Below are positions 26,911 through 38,114 of a stretch of DNA of 64,000 nucleotides, one piece after another. Origin of the DNA: Valencia hispanica (taxonomy: Eukaryota; Chordata; Actinopteri; Cyprinodontiformes; Valenciidae); the NCBI GenBank assembly GCA_963556495.2, contig OY747704.1, positions 42,191,001 to 42,255,000 of the forward strand, in the 5' to 3' direction. Position 1 is the stretch's first letter; each line of letters begins with the position of its first letter. Under the pieces are notes generated by a model. That model did no database searches and had not been told where the DNA came from. It saw only the letters and a program-made list of their open reading frames with translations. The position numbers and the translations under genes are program-made.

Positions 26911-28183
26911 GTGTGCTGGTGTGCTCCTGACCTCGACGCAGGTCGGTGGATTGAATACTTTGAAGACCTCCTCAATCCCACCAGTATGCCTTCCAATCTG
27001 GAAGCAGGGTATGGGTACTTTGGGTCGGGCTCACCGATTTCTAGTGCTGAGGTCACAGAGGTTGTTAAAAAGCTCCTCGGTGGCAAGGCTCCGGGGGTGG
27101 ATGAGATCCTCCCGGAGTTCCTTAAGTCTCTGGATGTTGTGGACCTGTGTTGGTTAATGCGGCTCTGCAATATTGCGTCCACATCGGGGGCGGTTCCCTT
27201 GGATTGCCAGACCGGGGTGGTGGTCCCCCTATTTAAAAAGGGGGACCACAGAGTGTGTTCCAACTATAGGGGGATCACACTTCTGAGCCTCCCTGTTAAG
27301 GTCTAATCAGGGGTTCTGGAGAGGAGGGTCCGACGGATAGTCGAACCTCGGATTCAGGGGGAACAATGCAGTTTTTGTCCTGGCCGTTGAACATTGGACC
27401 AGCTCTACATCCTCAGCAGGGTCCTGGGGGGTGCGTGGGAGTTTGCCCAACTGGTCTACATGTGTTTTGTGGACTTGGAGAAGGCGTCTGACCATGTCCT
27501 CTTGGGGAGTCCTGTGGGGGGTGCTCCGGGAGTATGGGGTACAAGGTCCCTTGATACGGGCAGTAAGTTGGGCTTGTTTCTGAGAGTTGAACTCCGCCAA
27601 GGTTGCCCCTTGTCATGAATTCTGTTCATAACTTTTATGGACAGGATTTCTAGGCGCAGCCAAAGTGATGAGGGGATCCGTTTTGCTGACCTCAGGATCA
27701 GGTCTCTGCTTTTTGTTGGCTTCATCAGAACGGGATTTACAGCTTTCGCTGGAGCGGTTCGCAGCTGAGTGTGAAGCGGCTGGGATTAGAATCAGAACTT
27801 CTAAATTTGAGACCATGGTCTTGAGCTGGAAAAGGGTGGGGTGCCTCCCCCGGGTCGGGGATGGTGTCCTTCCCCAAGTGGAGAAGTTTAAGTATCTGGG
27901 GGTCTTGTTCACGAATTGAGCGGGAGATCGATAGGCGGATTGGTAAGGCGTTTGCAGTGATGCAGGCGCTGTACTGGTCTGTCGTGGGGAAGAGAGAGTT
28001 GAGCCAAAAGGCACGACTCTCGATTTACTGGTTGATCTATTTTACTACCCTCATCTATGGTCACGAACTCTGGGTGGTGACCAATAGAACGAGATCAGGG
28101 ATACAAGCGGCTGAAATGAGTTTCCTCCGCAGGGTGTCTGGGCTGTCCCTTAGAGATAGGGTGAGAAGCTCGGTCATCTGGGA
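26911..28183 (+). pseudogene. Rex3 reverse transcriptase, copy 1, broken
   Basis: The first frame reads GRWIEYFEDLLNPTSMPSNL, the linker KKLLGGKAPGVDEILPEFLK, then GVVVPLFKKGDHRVCSNYRG followed by ITLLS, the start of a non-LTR reverse transcriptase. It then hits a stop (about 27304). Later pieces in other frames give MCFVDLEKASDHV, LRQGCPLS, FETMVLSWKRVGCLPRVGD and MEIDRRIGKA-like segments up to SFLRRVSGLSLRDRVRSSVI. The region that should hold FADD is altered (SLLFVGFIR). In the family this enzyme copies the element's RNA at a nicked target. Here stops, frameshifts and the loss of FADD make it non-functional. Confidence 0.85.
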
Positions 28184-30187
28184 CAGGGCCGGATTATGTT
28201 ATCAGGGGCCCCTGGGCACAAAATGTTCAAAGGGCCCCCTCGCCACCAAAAAAATAATATCATTTAAATAGGATTTTCACCACAGTCTTGTAAAACTACA
28301 TTGCTCATCTGAGGGCAACAATATCAAGACACAACACAGTGGTGTAACTCCCTTGCCTATGTAAACACATCAGAATTAGAATCAGAATCAGCTTTAATGG
28401 CCAAGTATGACACATACAAGGAATTTGACTCCGGCAACTTTTCTCTCCAGTACAGAACTTAAATAAGTGAAATAAAGAAATAAATACAAATAAATAATAA
28501 AGGATAATATATACACCAAACCGGGGTTATTTTACAGTGAGTATGTACAGCAGTGCAGAGTTATAGTTTATTATGTGAATGGACTCACATCCTGCTTGAT
28601 CTCACTTCCACCAGACCAGAACTACAATTCAGATTGTTCCACAACTTCATCACAAAAACTCACTCATACTCGTTAATTTTTCTTTCCTGTCTCTCCTCTT
28701 CTCTCTCACAGCACTCCTTCAGTTCTTTTGCTTCTCAGCTCTCCAATGCTGCCCTTCTGTGTCTCTGTCTGTCTTCTCACTATTTTTTATTTCTATTTTA
28801 TTGATAAAAAATAGTGCAATCAGTTTAAGTAAACTTGACTCATACTTTTAAAGCATTTGATCATAAATGGAAAATGAATGCAAAGTAAAAACAAATGATT
28901 TTCCTTTTATATAATAATGTGTTTAATAAACCTGTATCTGTATCTCTAAACTCCTGTTTCTCCATCCTCGTCTACTGTCTCCTTCCTCCTCCTCTCCTGT
29001 TTATCATAACTAAAACCATGAGAATAGGGCTCTAGTCTAGGAGTGCACAATGTATTGACAACAACATCGGTACCTCTTTATGAGTTCACTAAGAAAATGA
29101 CCAAACTGACAGATAAATCCCAGCAAAGTTATATGTGCTGGTCCAAGTAATTCATCATCACCACAGAAACCTCTTTCACCTAAAAACTGACTGACAGCAA
29201 CGACCCGCCTGAGCAGAACCTCCCACCAGTACCGCGTCTCTCCCTCCAGCTGGTCCAGTTTAGCTTTCTGTCCTGCTACCAGTGGCTGATGCTAGCAGCA
29301 CTGATGCAATGATCAGAGCTTTCTTCATGATCACACACGCATTCAGAGTGTTTCCAGTCAGAGAAACAACTAATGTAGTGGTTTTATTTGCTCCAAATAA
29401 GATGCAGGGGAAACAAAAGATATTAGCCTACCTGTAGTGGTCGGTGAACATGTGATCCAGTCTAAAGAAACTTTTTCTCCACTTAGGAAGTGAAAGCAGA
29501 TCATTAGGTTTGGCTCACTTTACCGCCCAAACCTTGATCACGGGATGAAGCTGGACATCTTGTCCCCCGATTATTAAAAGCAGCAGCTCCACCATCGATA
29601 ACAACAGCGTAAGTATTTACGTTAACTGTCCACCACAGTGCTGCGTCCCACAGCGGATAAACCCAGTCTGAGCTGCTGTTGCTACAGCTAGCCTCAGGTT
29701 GTGTAGCTAACGCTGCCTCCTCCGAACAGGTTCATTGGCTCAACATCATCCACAATGTCTTCTTTTTCCTGATTTTCCTCCTTAGGTTTTACACAGAACG
29801 TGTCAGTAGATGACAGACTTCTTAATAAACACGTCTTCTTCTCATCTTTCTCTCTTTCATTTATAGAAACCGCCTTTTTTCGCTCATTTTCGATTCTCTT
29901 AGGACTGCTCCTACTGTCCGGTGACGGTCAGCGGAGCACTACCAGAGCGCTACCAAGCGCTACTTGCTGTTACCATGGTTTCCACAACTGCGCCTTAGGG
30001 ACTATGTAACTTTGTTAGGGTTAAAAAAAATGGTGTGGATGTTATTGGTTATCTCTCCGCCAGCACCAATCTCTGCCATATTTTAAATATAAAGACTATT
30101 TTTTTTCCTTCCTTAAACTGCTCATGTGGGCCCCCCAGTGGGCGTGGGCCCCTGGGCCCATAATGCCCATTGTATAATCCGGCCTTG
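28184..30187. mobile_element. 2.0-kb hAT element inserted in Rex3 (8-bp duplication ATCTGGGA)
   Basis: The left end CAGGGCCGGATTATGTTATC and the reverse complement of the right end, CAAGGCCGGATTATACAATG, form the terminal repeats. ATCTGGGA flanks both sides (28176-28183 and 30188-30195). This 8-bp duplication identifies a hAT. Subterminal 'aggggcccctgggcac' and 'ggcccctgggccca' add inner symmetry. No transposase frame is recognisable, so it is non-autonomous. Around 28376-28540 it holds 'cagctttaatggccaagtat' and 'aaggaatttgactccggc', a widespread fish repeat that reads as the 3' end of a minus-strand retroelement, so it has itself been invaded. Confidence 0.85.
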
Positions 30188-30195
30188 ATCTGGGA

Positions 30196-30316
30196 GGGGC
30201 TCAGAGTAGAGCCGCTGCTCCTCCACATCGAGAGGAGTCAGTTGAGGTGGCTTGAACATCTGGTCAGGATGCCTCCTGGATGCCTCCCTGGTGAGGTGTT
30301 CTGGGCACATCCCACC
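30196..30316 (+). pseudogene. Rex3 C-terminal fragment, copy 1
   Basis: It continues the LINE after the hAT insertion: [20 protein letters not shown], then [20 protein letters not shown]. Copy 2 has the same segment at 43830-43955, where it continues to the natural stop. It is cut off here by unrelated sequence. Confidence 0.8.
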
Positions 30317-31354
30317 ACGGAATATATAGTCTTACTAATAGTATTGCAATATATCGCAATATATGGTATCATCTCCCCTGTATCATGATACATAAATACG
30401 TATTGCCACATTTTTTACCAATAAACATCCCTAATAAATATATTGATGCTTGGGCTGACGTGTCTGAGAAAAAATATTCTATTTGCTTTTTGTGATGCTA
30501 ATTACTATTAATTAATTGGCCTTTCAATATCAACTATAGGTTAAAATGGTGTTTAAATAGGTTTGGGATAATCAATAAATTTTTATTTCTTCTTTAAGTA
30601 TTTGGACAGATACAAATTTGCTTGATTTAATATAGGAACCGGTTTCCACATAGACTCTTACAAGACTGAATCAAGTATATGCGTGTTCCCAACAGCAGTC
30701 GAAGGAAAAGCTTTTATTGGAAAATCAGCAAGAAAAACATTAAGTGTAGCAATGTACCACTTTACATCAAGTTTATTTTAGTTTTTTTATGTTTAGCTGG
30801 AGTAAGAAGCAGGCAAAAGTTAAATTCACAACAATCCTATTGTTTGTGACTTATTTAATTTCCTAGAAGCACCTAATGCCCGTAAAGACACATCCTGTTT
30901 TCTGTGTTTAATCTGGTTACATCAATTGACCAGCCTGTCCTTTGGGGAGAGATGCTGGAGGAAGAACTCTGACATCCTTTGATTTTCTTTTACACACACA
31001 GTGAAAGATTCACTGTTTTCTCCATGACAAAACACAGCTGCAAGGAAATTGTATAATATTATTGTCTTTAAAGAAGTACTACACATAAATTAGTTCTCTT
31101 TTTCGAAAGACAGTGTATGTTGTCATAATCATAAAATTTTAAGACTTACTTACGTACACACAGAGGAAGCCTTTAAGAAGACAGATCACTTTTAAAACAT
31201 CTCCCATCTGTTTTTAATATTTTCATGCAAATTGATCCATAATTCTGCAAACCCCTGCTGACACAATCAAGCATGCAGATTAAAAAGATGAATTTAAAAG
31301 AACGTCTGCCATGACTCATGTTTATTTCCTAAATCTTCACAAAAGTGATCACTA
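30317..31354. other. No gene; MITE end at 30330-30431
   Basis: 30335-30431 ('gcaatatatcgcaatatatg', 'tcatgatacataaatacg', 'aataaacatccctaa') resembles one end of the MITE family at 49967-50334 and 61611-61998. The remainder is AT-rich without features. Confidence 0.4.
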
Positions 31355-31690
31355 GGGCTGTAAAGTCCTAGTCGACTGGTCGACTTATTGGTCGATGCGT
31401 TCTGAGTCGACCAAAATTCTGATTGGTCGATTTTATGTCGTGTTAATTTTTGAAATTTGATTGGACAAGAGACATTCCATGAGAGCTGATCGGTGCTGAT
31501 GTTAGAGTAGGCTACAACAGCGCTGCCTCTCGTGTGATATTGCTTTAAGTTGGAGGCTGTTCTTTGTTCCAGTGGATCAACTAGATCTAGTAATAAAACT
31601 GGATGTGTTAAAGCATGAAACAGGTTGGAGTGTTTAGAATGCTGTGACAGTTTTTATACAGCTAAATTCAGATATTAGAGCAGGTATTGG
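31355..31690. mobile_element. hAT-type MITE fragments (TAGGGCTGTAAAGTC end; shared interior)
   Basis: The left end reads TAGGGCTGTAAAGTCCTAGT with palindromic 'gtcgactggtcgac' and 'ggtcgat' words. From about 31555 the sequence 'ttctttgttccagtggatca' to 'gaatgctgtgacagttttta' matches 50137-50237 and, inverted, 61733-61832. That block is therefore shared by three places in this window with different outer sequence. Confidence 0.55.
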
Positions 31691-31869
31691 AGAACCATGT
31701 CATGATGTGAATGATAAAATGTGGATGGTTGGGTTGTGGTTGCATGTTTATGCTACTACTATCTAAAATGGACAACTGAATAGACCAAAGTTAATGACGG
31801 CTATAAGTCCGTAAATGATTTGGTCCTGGAAAGGGACACAAGCTAAATGCACAATCACTGAGCATCTTG

Positions 31870-33060
31870 TGTCTTTTTCAATTTATTTATATAGCACCAA
31901 ATCAAAACCAATGTAATCACAAGGCTCTTTACAAGGAAACAAGTCCTGTTTATATACAGAGATATATAGTCAGTTACAAGCATTCCAATTTGATCCTAAT
32001 TATAAGAGTTCATTGTGTCAACAGGTAAAGTTGGCGTATTCCAGCTGATTGCATTTAATCTTTGGCTTTACAGCAATCTCTCCTCCTGAACAAGCATTGC
32101 GACATTGGAAACGATAACTCCTTTTTAATAGGAAACGTCCAGCAGAACAAGGCTCAGTGTGAGCAGCTATCTGGTCTGACTGACTGGAAGTTAGAAAAGA
32201 CTGTACAGACACACAAAAAAACACATAATTACTGGTCCATAAGCACTTTCCATTTTAAGGAAAAGGCATTACAACCACAGCCTAACAGCAGCAGGAGCTC
32301 CTTTAGTGACTTCATATAGGAAAGAAACCCAGCTCAACAGATAACTTCTGAGTCGGTAGAAAAACATCCATGGAATAACAAAGTGAGTACACAACAGAAA
32401 CTCATTTAATAGCTTTGTTTACTATAGAGTCGGGGTTAAAGACAGAGAAATAGTCTACCATCTATAGGAAAAAAACAGTTATTAAAAAAAGTTATTCGTA
32501 GCAATAGCCCAGTCGAAGGCCCCCTTCAAGATTGTGAAACACCTACATAGAAATGCTTCCTGAATGGAATGCAAAAAAATTACGACAGAAAGATAATGTC
32601 AGTGAGAATTGCAGATAACACGTAATTGGAGAGTAGTAGCGGTGGTAGTAGAGACGGAGTAAGGAAAATTGGTCATTGTTCAGCAGCCAAACTCTATGGC
32701 AGCATAACCACAAAGATAACTCAATATAACTTAAGCCACTCTAACTATAAGCTTTATCAAAAAAGGAAATTGTAAAGCCTCATCTGACAAGTAGACAGGG
32801 TGTCTGCCTCATGGACTAAAACTAGGAGCTGGTTCCACAGGAGAGGAGCCTGTTAGCTAAAAGATCTGCCTCCTATTCTGCTTGTGGAAAGTGTGGATTT
32901 CAACCAGTCAGTCTGCAGTCTGACAACAAAGAGCTCTGTTAGGACCATATAGTCAGATATCTAGATTATTTAGGGATTTATGTGTTGAAAGCAAAATGTT
33001 TATTCTAGATTTCAGAGGGTACCAATTAACACAAGCTACAATTGGATAAATATTAGCTCT
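31870..33060 (+). repeat. Interspersed fish repeat ('atttatttatatagcaccaa' type)
   Basis: Starts 'tttcaatttatttatatagc accaaat...caaggctctttacaagg' and continues with phrases such as 'ctggttccacaggagaggag', 'gctaaaagatctgcctccta' and 'tgttgaaagcaaaatgttta'. I know this wording from abundant long repeats of fish genomes, but I cannot assign a superfamily. No coding capacity is seen. Confidence 0.5.
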
Positions 33061-34406
33061 TGTTTTTAATTTTTATTAGAAGTCTGATTTCTTTTGTAAA
33101 GGTGAAGACAAAATTGAGAAGTTTATTTATTCTCACCTCATTAATTGTTAAGTTTATTATCAAGCAGCTTAATAATTTTGAACGTCTCAATATAATTACG
33201 TTTTTTTCCACTGGACTCCATAATTAAATAAATGCATATGGTTTTGGATATTGCATTCAATAACTGTTTAACTTTATGGGGCTTGCAATTTGCATAGAAG
33301 GTCATAATGCACACTTGTCTAATAACTGTACATGCAGCGAAGTTATAAAACCCAGAGCTTGCGTTTGGATGTTATTGATATATGTAATCATGGAGTGCCC
33401 TGCTTTAATGGAGGAAGAGTCAATGCCTCTCTGGAAGTCTGGCCTTTTGAAATGTCACAGTCACTTCAAAGGGCTCTCCTTTAAAAGGGAAGATTTCAGC
33501 TTTTTCGTCTTTCACTTGTCTTTTCTCTTTTTCATTTTGGGTTCTCTCTTCTTGTACTTCACTTTTCATTGTTAATCTTCTCTTGAAGTCCACATTGAAG
33601 CTTTTGAGAGTTGGACAATGTGGTTTTTGATTCGGGCACAGGTAATAGAGATCAGAACTGAACTGCAGCATTCTGTGGTGCTTTTTTTACACCCTAGTAC
33701 GTTTTCTGTTTCAGTGTAAGCTGCATTGCATATAAATTGACTGTAAAATGAAATTATTTTTTTTACTGCTAAAGGAATTATCTTGGAAGTGGGGGTAGGT
33801 GATAGGATGATATTAGATCATGAAGGATTAGAGTACATCCACGATCCTCCAAATCACAGAGATGGTCGCATCATCTATAGTGCAGATTCAATGCAGTGCA
33901 GCTCTATGCTTATGCTCAGAAACAATAGTTTTATTAAATTTTCTTTAGCTTCATAACTAACCATAATGTTTTAGGGATAAATGGTCACTGGTCTTGATTA
34001 CTGCTTTGGTGAAATTTTGTATTAATATTTACTTTGTATTGGAGTTTTAAAATTAAATTAACATAAAAGTCATTCTGTTAGCAAACTTTTGGAAAATTCT
34101 AGTTTTTTTGATTGTCTGTTGAGCGCATCATCTCAGCCGGGTTGTCACAGATGCAAGCAGAATGCAATGAAAGTATATTGGGGTTATTTCAACAACCACA
34201 TACACTCTAAAAAATGGGTTGAAAACAACCCAATTTTAATCCAGCCACTGTGTAAATAGTGGTTGTACCCAGTACTGGGTTACATTTTACAACTAGTTAT
34301 CTTTTGTAGCATAAGTTTTTAAAATGCTGCACTCTTAAAATTGTCAGTGCTTAGTTAACATTGCTTCTGTGGGATTGGATTTATTTAAAAAGCAAAACCT
34401 TTAAGG
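33061..34406. other. No gene seen
   Basis: AT-rich DNA. Opposite-strand open frames at 33276-33671 overlap one another and lack motifs. A weak internal repeat 'gttgaaaacaacccaatttt...cagtactgggtt' lies at 34218-34283. Confidence 0.5.
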
Positions 34407-34633
34407 CAGGGATCTGCATTCAGTCCTCAAAGGTCCGTGTCCTGCAACCTTAAGATGTCGCTCTGCTTCAACATAACTTAGTTAAATAATCAAGTCATTA
34501 ACAGAACTCTGGAGAACTTGACTCCATACTGAGGAGATCATACAGCCATTTGATTCAGGTCTGTTGGACCAAGGACACATCTAAAAGTTTCAGGACACCG
34601 GCCCTTGAGGACAGGAGTTGCAGACCCTTACTG
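34407..34633. mobile_element. Short hAT-like MITE (227 bp)
   Basis: The left end CAGGGATCTGCATTCAGTCC and the reverse complement of the right end, CAGTAAGGGTCTGCAACTCC, agree apart from a two-base offset. The flanks share 'taagg' (34402-34406 and 34634-34638). The phrase 'ggcccttgaggacaggagtt' is typical of a common fish MITE. Confidence 0.6.
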
Positions 34634-34940
34634 TAAGGCTTTATGCCGCCATTGTAAGCATAATTCTTTGGCTGAAATTAATTTTACATTCCCATAAACA
34701 TGTAAAACATAGTTACAGCATTTACACAAAATCCTTACCAGGCAATCCTCGATAAGTTCTTCTTGTTTTTTCACATAGGAACACAATGAGCCTTCAAATG
34801 ATGGCTTCATACCTAATCTCAATGCTCTGGTTCTGTGAGCAAATTATAGTTTTAATATTAAACCATCAACTAGAAAAGTTGAATGTTCAAATACAATGAA
34901 AAAAGAAGCAACCGTATAATATTATGACCAACCTAATTTA

Positions 34941-35678
34941 GGGTGCTTTCACACCTGCAGCATTTGGTTCGATTAAAACGAGCTCAAGTACGGTTCGTTT
35001 GGTAGTATGGTTTGATTGAGCTGGTGTGAATGCGGACCAGTGAGATTTAGTCCGGACTAATGAACCAGACCGCGACACACATTTTGAGGTGGTATCGGTC
35101 CGCTTCCCGAAGGACTCTAGTGCGGTTCACTTCAGGTGTGAATACGAACGAGCCTCGGTTTAGTCCATCTTCCTGAAAAAAGCCCTTTTTGTTCTTTGTA
35201 GGCATCCGTATCGCGTTGCGCTTTGCACTGTGGGAAGCACTGTTTGTGTTGTAACTTGTTAGCATTAGCGCCAACAATGAATCGTGGTCAAACGTGGAGT
35301 CGGGAGGAAGTCCAGTGGTTTATCGAGATTTGGTCGATGAACGATGTAAATATAATATATTACGCCCCCACAACAAGAACACAAGCGCAATCCAACTGTT
35401 TATTTCCCTGAGCTTCACCTCGTCGTCTGCTGCTCGACCAATACAGAATGACTCACATCATGCATCCGTTTCCTGTTTCTTTTTCTTGAACTTTCTTTCG
35501 GCAATTCTTACTACAGCACCACCACACGCAAGGAGGATATAAAACATGCTAAAGGTTTAGTTCGTTTGTCAAAAGTGCAATGTGAACACGAACTGCACCA
35601 GCTCAAAGTTGCAACAATGTTGCAAAATTGGTTCCCAATCATACCGAGTCCAGCGGACTAACAGGTGTGCAAGCACCC
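34941..35678 (+). mobile_element. Harbinger-type element 1 (738 bp)
   Basis: The left end GGGTGCTTTCACACCTG and the reverse complement of the right end, GGGTGCTTGCACACCTG, differ by one base. TTA precedes the left end; TTG follows the right end, immediately before the next element. Harbinger elements target TWA triplets. Inside is the start of a Myb/SANT-like reading frame (35277). The internal bulk of an autonomous element is missing. Confidence 0.7.
35277..35411 (+). pseudogene. Myb/SANT-like first exon of a Harbinger DNA-binding protein
   Basis: From the ATG at 35277 it reads MNRGQTWSREEVQWFIEIWS and then MNDVNIIYYAPTTRTQAQ. The pattern W-x-x-E-E-V-x-x-(F/L)-I-x-I-W-S is the first helix of the MADF/SANT-like DNA-binding proteins that accompany the nuclease in Harbinger elements. 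Later helices (the rest of about 80 residues) are absent and the frame stops at 35411. It lies inside Harbinger-type terminal repeats. I infer that this is the leftover start of the element's second gene. Confidence 0.5.
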
Positions 35679-36346
35679 TTGGGTGTATTCAGACAAGAAA
35701 AGTCCTTTGGTCCGCTTGTTTGGTCCGGACCCAAAGCGAACTTATTTTTTTTCGTTTGGTGCGGTTCGCATTCACACTGTACATTTTGCAAGTTAACTAT
35801 ATTTTGTAAACGCATCCACGCGTGTGACGATCGATGCGGCCATTGGACAGCAATGACTAGGGCGGCACACAGAGCGCAGACCCGGAAATGGAGGAAAACA
35901 TGGAAGCCCTACGCTGCTCTGTATATTTCTGCTTTTATTGGAGCTGCAAAATCACATTGAGTGTCAAGAGCAGCTCATTCAACGCAGGTTTCGCGACGCT
36001 CTGTTTCAAATTTCCGAGCTGCTGGCAGCAGCGTGGCAAAACGGAAGAGGAACGATCAGGTACGAACTTACCTTGCTACGGTGGCTTAAGTCCAAAAAGG
36101 CACATGCATCCTGGAGTTGGTTCGGATCGACACTGGTTTATATTCACACCTGAATCGAACCGCACCAGAGTCCGTTTTGAAGCGGACCGAGACCACCTAA
36201 AAAAGTGGGTCTCGGCCCGGTTCTCTGATCCGCACCAGGATTCGTTTGTGTGTATTCACACCTGCATAAAAGGTCTGGACCAGCGTTCGAAACGAACCCT
36301 GGACCGTTTAAAGTGGACCAAACAATGCAGGTCTGAATACACCATT
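35679..36346 (+). mobile_element. Harbinger-type element 2, abutting element 1
   Basis: The left end is GGGTGTATTCAGACAAG (35681) and the right end is GTCTGAATACACC (36331-36343), inverted copies. TTA follows at 36345. It sits directly against element 1, the two sharing the 'TTG' between them. The subterminal sequence 'ggtccgcttgtttggtccgg' and 'aaagtggaccaaacaatg' also mirror each other. Confidence 0.65.
35888..36060 (+). pseudogene. Possible coding exon inside Harbinger element 2
   Basis: ATG at 35888 gives MEENMEALRCSVYFCFYW. A second frame from about 35941 reads ELQNHIECQEQLIQRRFRDA, then LFQISELLAAAWQNGRGTIR, ending at GATCAG before GTACGA, a plausible splice donor. The second part has a helical, charged composition typical of coding DNA. 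The two frames could be one exon with a frameshift. The position inside Harbinger ends suggests the first exon of the nuclease gene, but no catalytic motif is present to prove it. Confidence 0.35.
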
Positions 36347-36372
36347 AGTAATCGCTCTCTTACCATTTAAGC

Positions 36373-36679
36373 TAGTGGTTCCCAACCTTTTCTCCTTGAG
36401 GACCCCCTTGCCTGTGTCCAAGAGAAGCCGGGACCCGCCAAACTTCTACCCGCATTAAAAGGGATTATTACAAACTTTTATTTGCAAAAATTAAACAGCA
36501 CTTGTAGGTTTTTGTTCTTTTTCTTCTTGTTTTACACTGTAGGCTATATAGACAATTTAATTTTTTGTCTTTTGTCTTTTGGATTTTAAAAATGTAATAT
36601 TTACAAATACTATTTTGGTAACCTTACAACCTCAGCACAGACAAATTTGTGGGTCCTGGACCTCAGGTTGGGAACCACG
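36373..36679. mobile_element. hAT MITE (307 bp), 8-bp duplication ATTTAAGC
   Basis: The left end TAGTGGTTCCCAACCTTTTC and the reverse complement of the right end, CGTGGTTCCCAACCTGAGG, are paired. ATTTAAGC is present directly on both sides (36365-36372 and 36680-36687). No coding sequence is inside. Confidence 0.85.
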
Positions 36680-36868
36680 ATTTAAGCCAAACACTGAGAA
36701 CATCTGGGGGTGCCATGGGGGTTTTTTCTACCAGGATATTAGCAGCAACTCTTTTGGAGTGAGTGGTAACTAGGTGTCTAGTTAGACTGCAAGTGAGCTG
36801 CAGAATGTGTCAATAATTTCACCTAAAATGTTAAAAGGTGTTTTAAAAAACGATAAAGCATACCTAAC

Positions 36869-37635
36869 TAGGGCTGTGCCGGTTTGGATTTTTTCTTACC
36901 GCGGTCGGCAAGCAACAAATTCCTGCGGTTTTGCGATATACCCATAAACATATAGATATTTATATTTAGCTGCCGCTGCGCCACGGTTGTATCCTGCTCG
37001 TGTGCATAACGAGCTGTATCTTGAGGCCAAACTACGGCTATGTGTCAAAGACGTCTCTGTCTGTGGTGAAGGCAGAGCCCGTCCCGCAATAACTTATCCA
37101 GGAGAGGAGCGCACCGTAGCTCCTGCTTCGGCACTTTTACGCACAAAGAAGGCTTCAGCCCCCATATATACATTTCGTCTTCCCATTGTTCTCTACTGGG
37201 TAACTGACTTTATTTGTGCATGCATCCACGGCTTGGCGGTCCCAATTCTCCGGTCAGAACATTCCCTCTGCGCCTCCGCTGTGGCCAGGTCCAGGAACCA
37301 CGGCTCAAAAATGCCTGCACGTCGCCTGCTCAGGGTGGTTGCTTTTTATTTTTATTTTCACCTGTGGCTCCTCTTTCGGGAGTTCTGACACGCTGTACGT
37401 CACACGTTATGCTTTCATATGTGCATATTTAATCCAAAAGGACAAAACATTAAACAGATCGTAGGATAAGGCTTGAAACACACATGCAATGTTATTATGC
37501 ATCACAAAAAATTTTGCTCACACAGGTGTGCAGGGCTTTTTTGGGGCGGGGGGGGGTGACGGTGAGACGCTCAGACCCGCGGTGGACGTCACGTGACTGC
37601 GGTATGGCGGTTATCCGGTTACCGCCCCAGGCCTA
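36869..37635. mobile_element. hAT MITE (767 bp), 8-bp duplication TACCTAAC
   Basis: Starts TAGGGCTGTGCCGGTTTGGA and ends GGTTACCGCCCCAGGCCTA. TACCTAAC stands at 36861-36868 and 37636-37643. The inner ends are rich in CCGCGGT/GCGGTTA words. The open frames inside (36987-37464) overlap in three frames and show no domain. A relative of the right end occurs inverted at 50770. Confidence 0.8.
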
Positions 37636-38114
37636 TACCTAACAAACTCCACTACACCACTACACCTCCCTCGGCCTTCATCCAGCTGATAAATTACGGT
37701 CCAGTCTGTGCATGAAGTGACGCTCCTGGGAATCTCAAATTGTTCTCCTTAACTCCTCCTTAATCTGAAATGATAATATTGGTCATCAGAAAATGGACCA
37801 ATAGTCTAAAACAAATGAGTGGATGTTGGATTATAGGGGTGTTCCATCTTGGGTGCCTCACGATTCGATTACAATTCGGGTGCTATTATTCGATTAAGAA
37901 ACAATTATTTTTGTTGCATATATTTCCCCATTTAGGGTTTTTCTTAATTCCTTCCATGGCTACTTTTTACTCCTAAATCCATTCAGTTTCCATAAATTGA
38001 AATATCCAAACTAATAGATGTCCTGTCTTTTGTTCATTTCAAACCACAAAGAAACCAACAAATGTCCAAAATGTGTTTCATAATCATATCAAGGTCATAT
38101 GAAAGCTAAAGGAA

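Larger units (their letters stand above)
26911..30316 (+). mobile_element. Rex3-type (RTE clade) LINE, copy 1, split by a hAT element
   Basis: The left part (26911-28183) and the right part (30196-30316) are continuous once the hAT element at 28184-30187 and one 8-bp duplication are removed. The coding content is reverse transcriptase. Copy 1 lacks the GATG tail present in copy 2: the match ends at 'gggcacatcccacc' near 30316, so the 3' end was lost. The 5' end is also truncated, because no endonuclease domain is seen. Confidence 0.8.

Noticed and set aside
36987..37464. Overlapping plus-strand frames (up to 133 codons)
   Set aside because: They lie inside a hAT MITE, overlap in three frames and show no domain; GC-rich MITE interiors often give chance frames.
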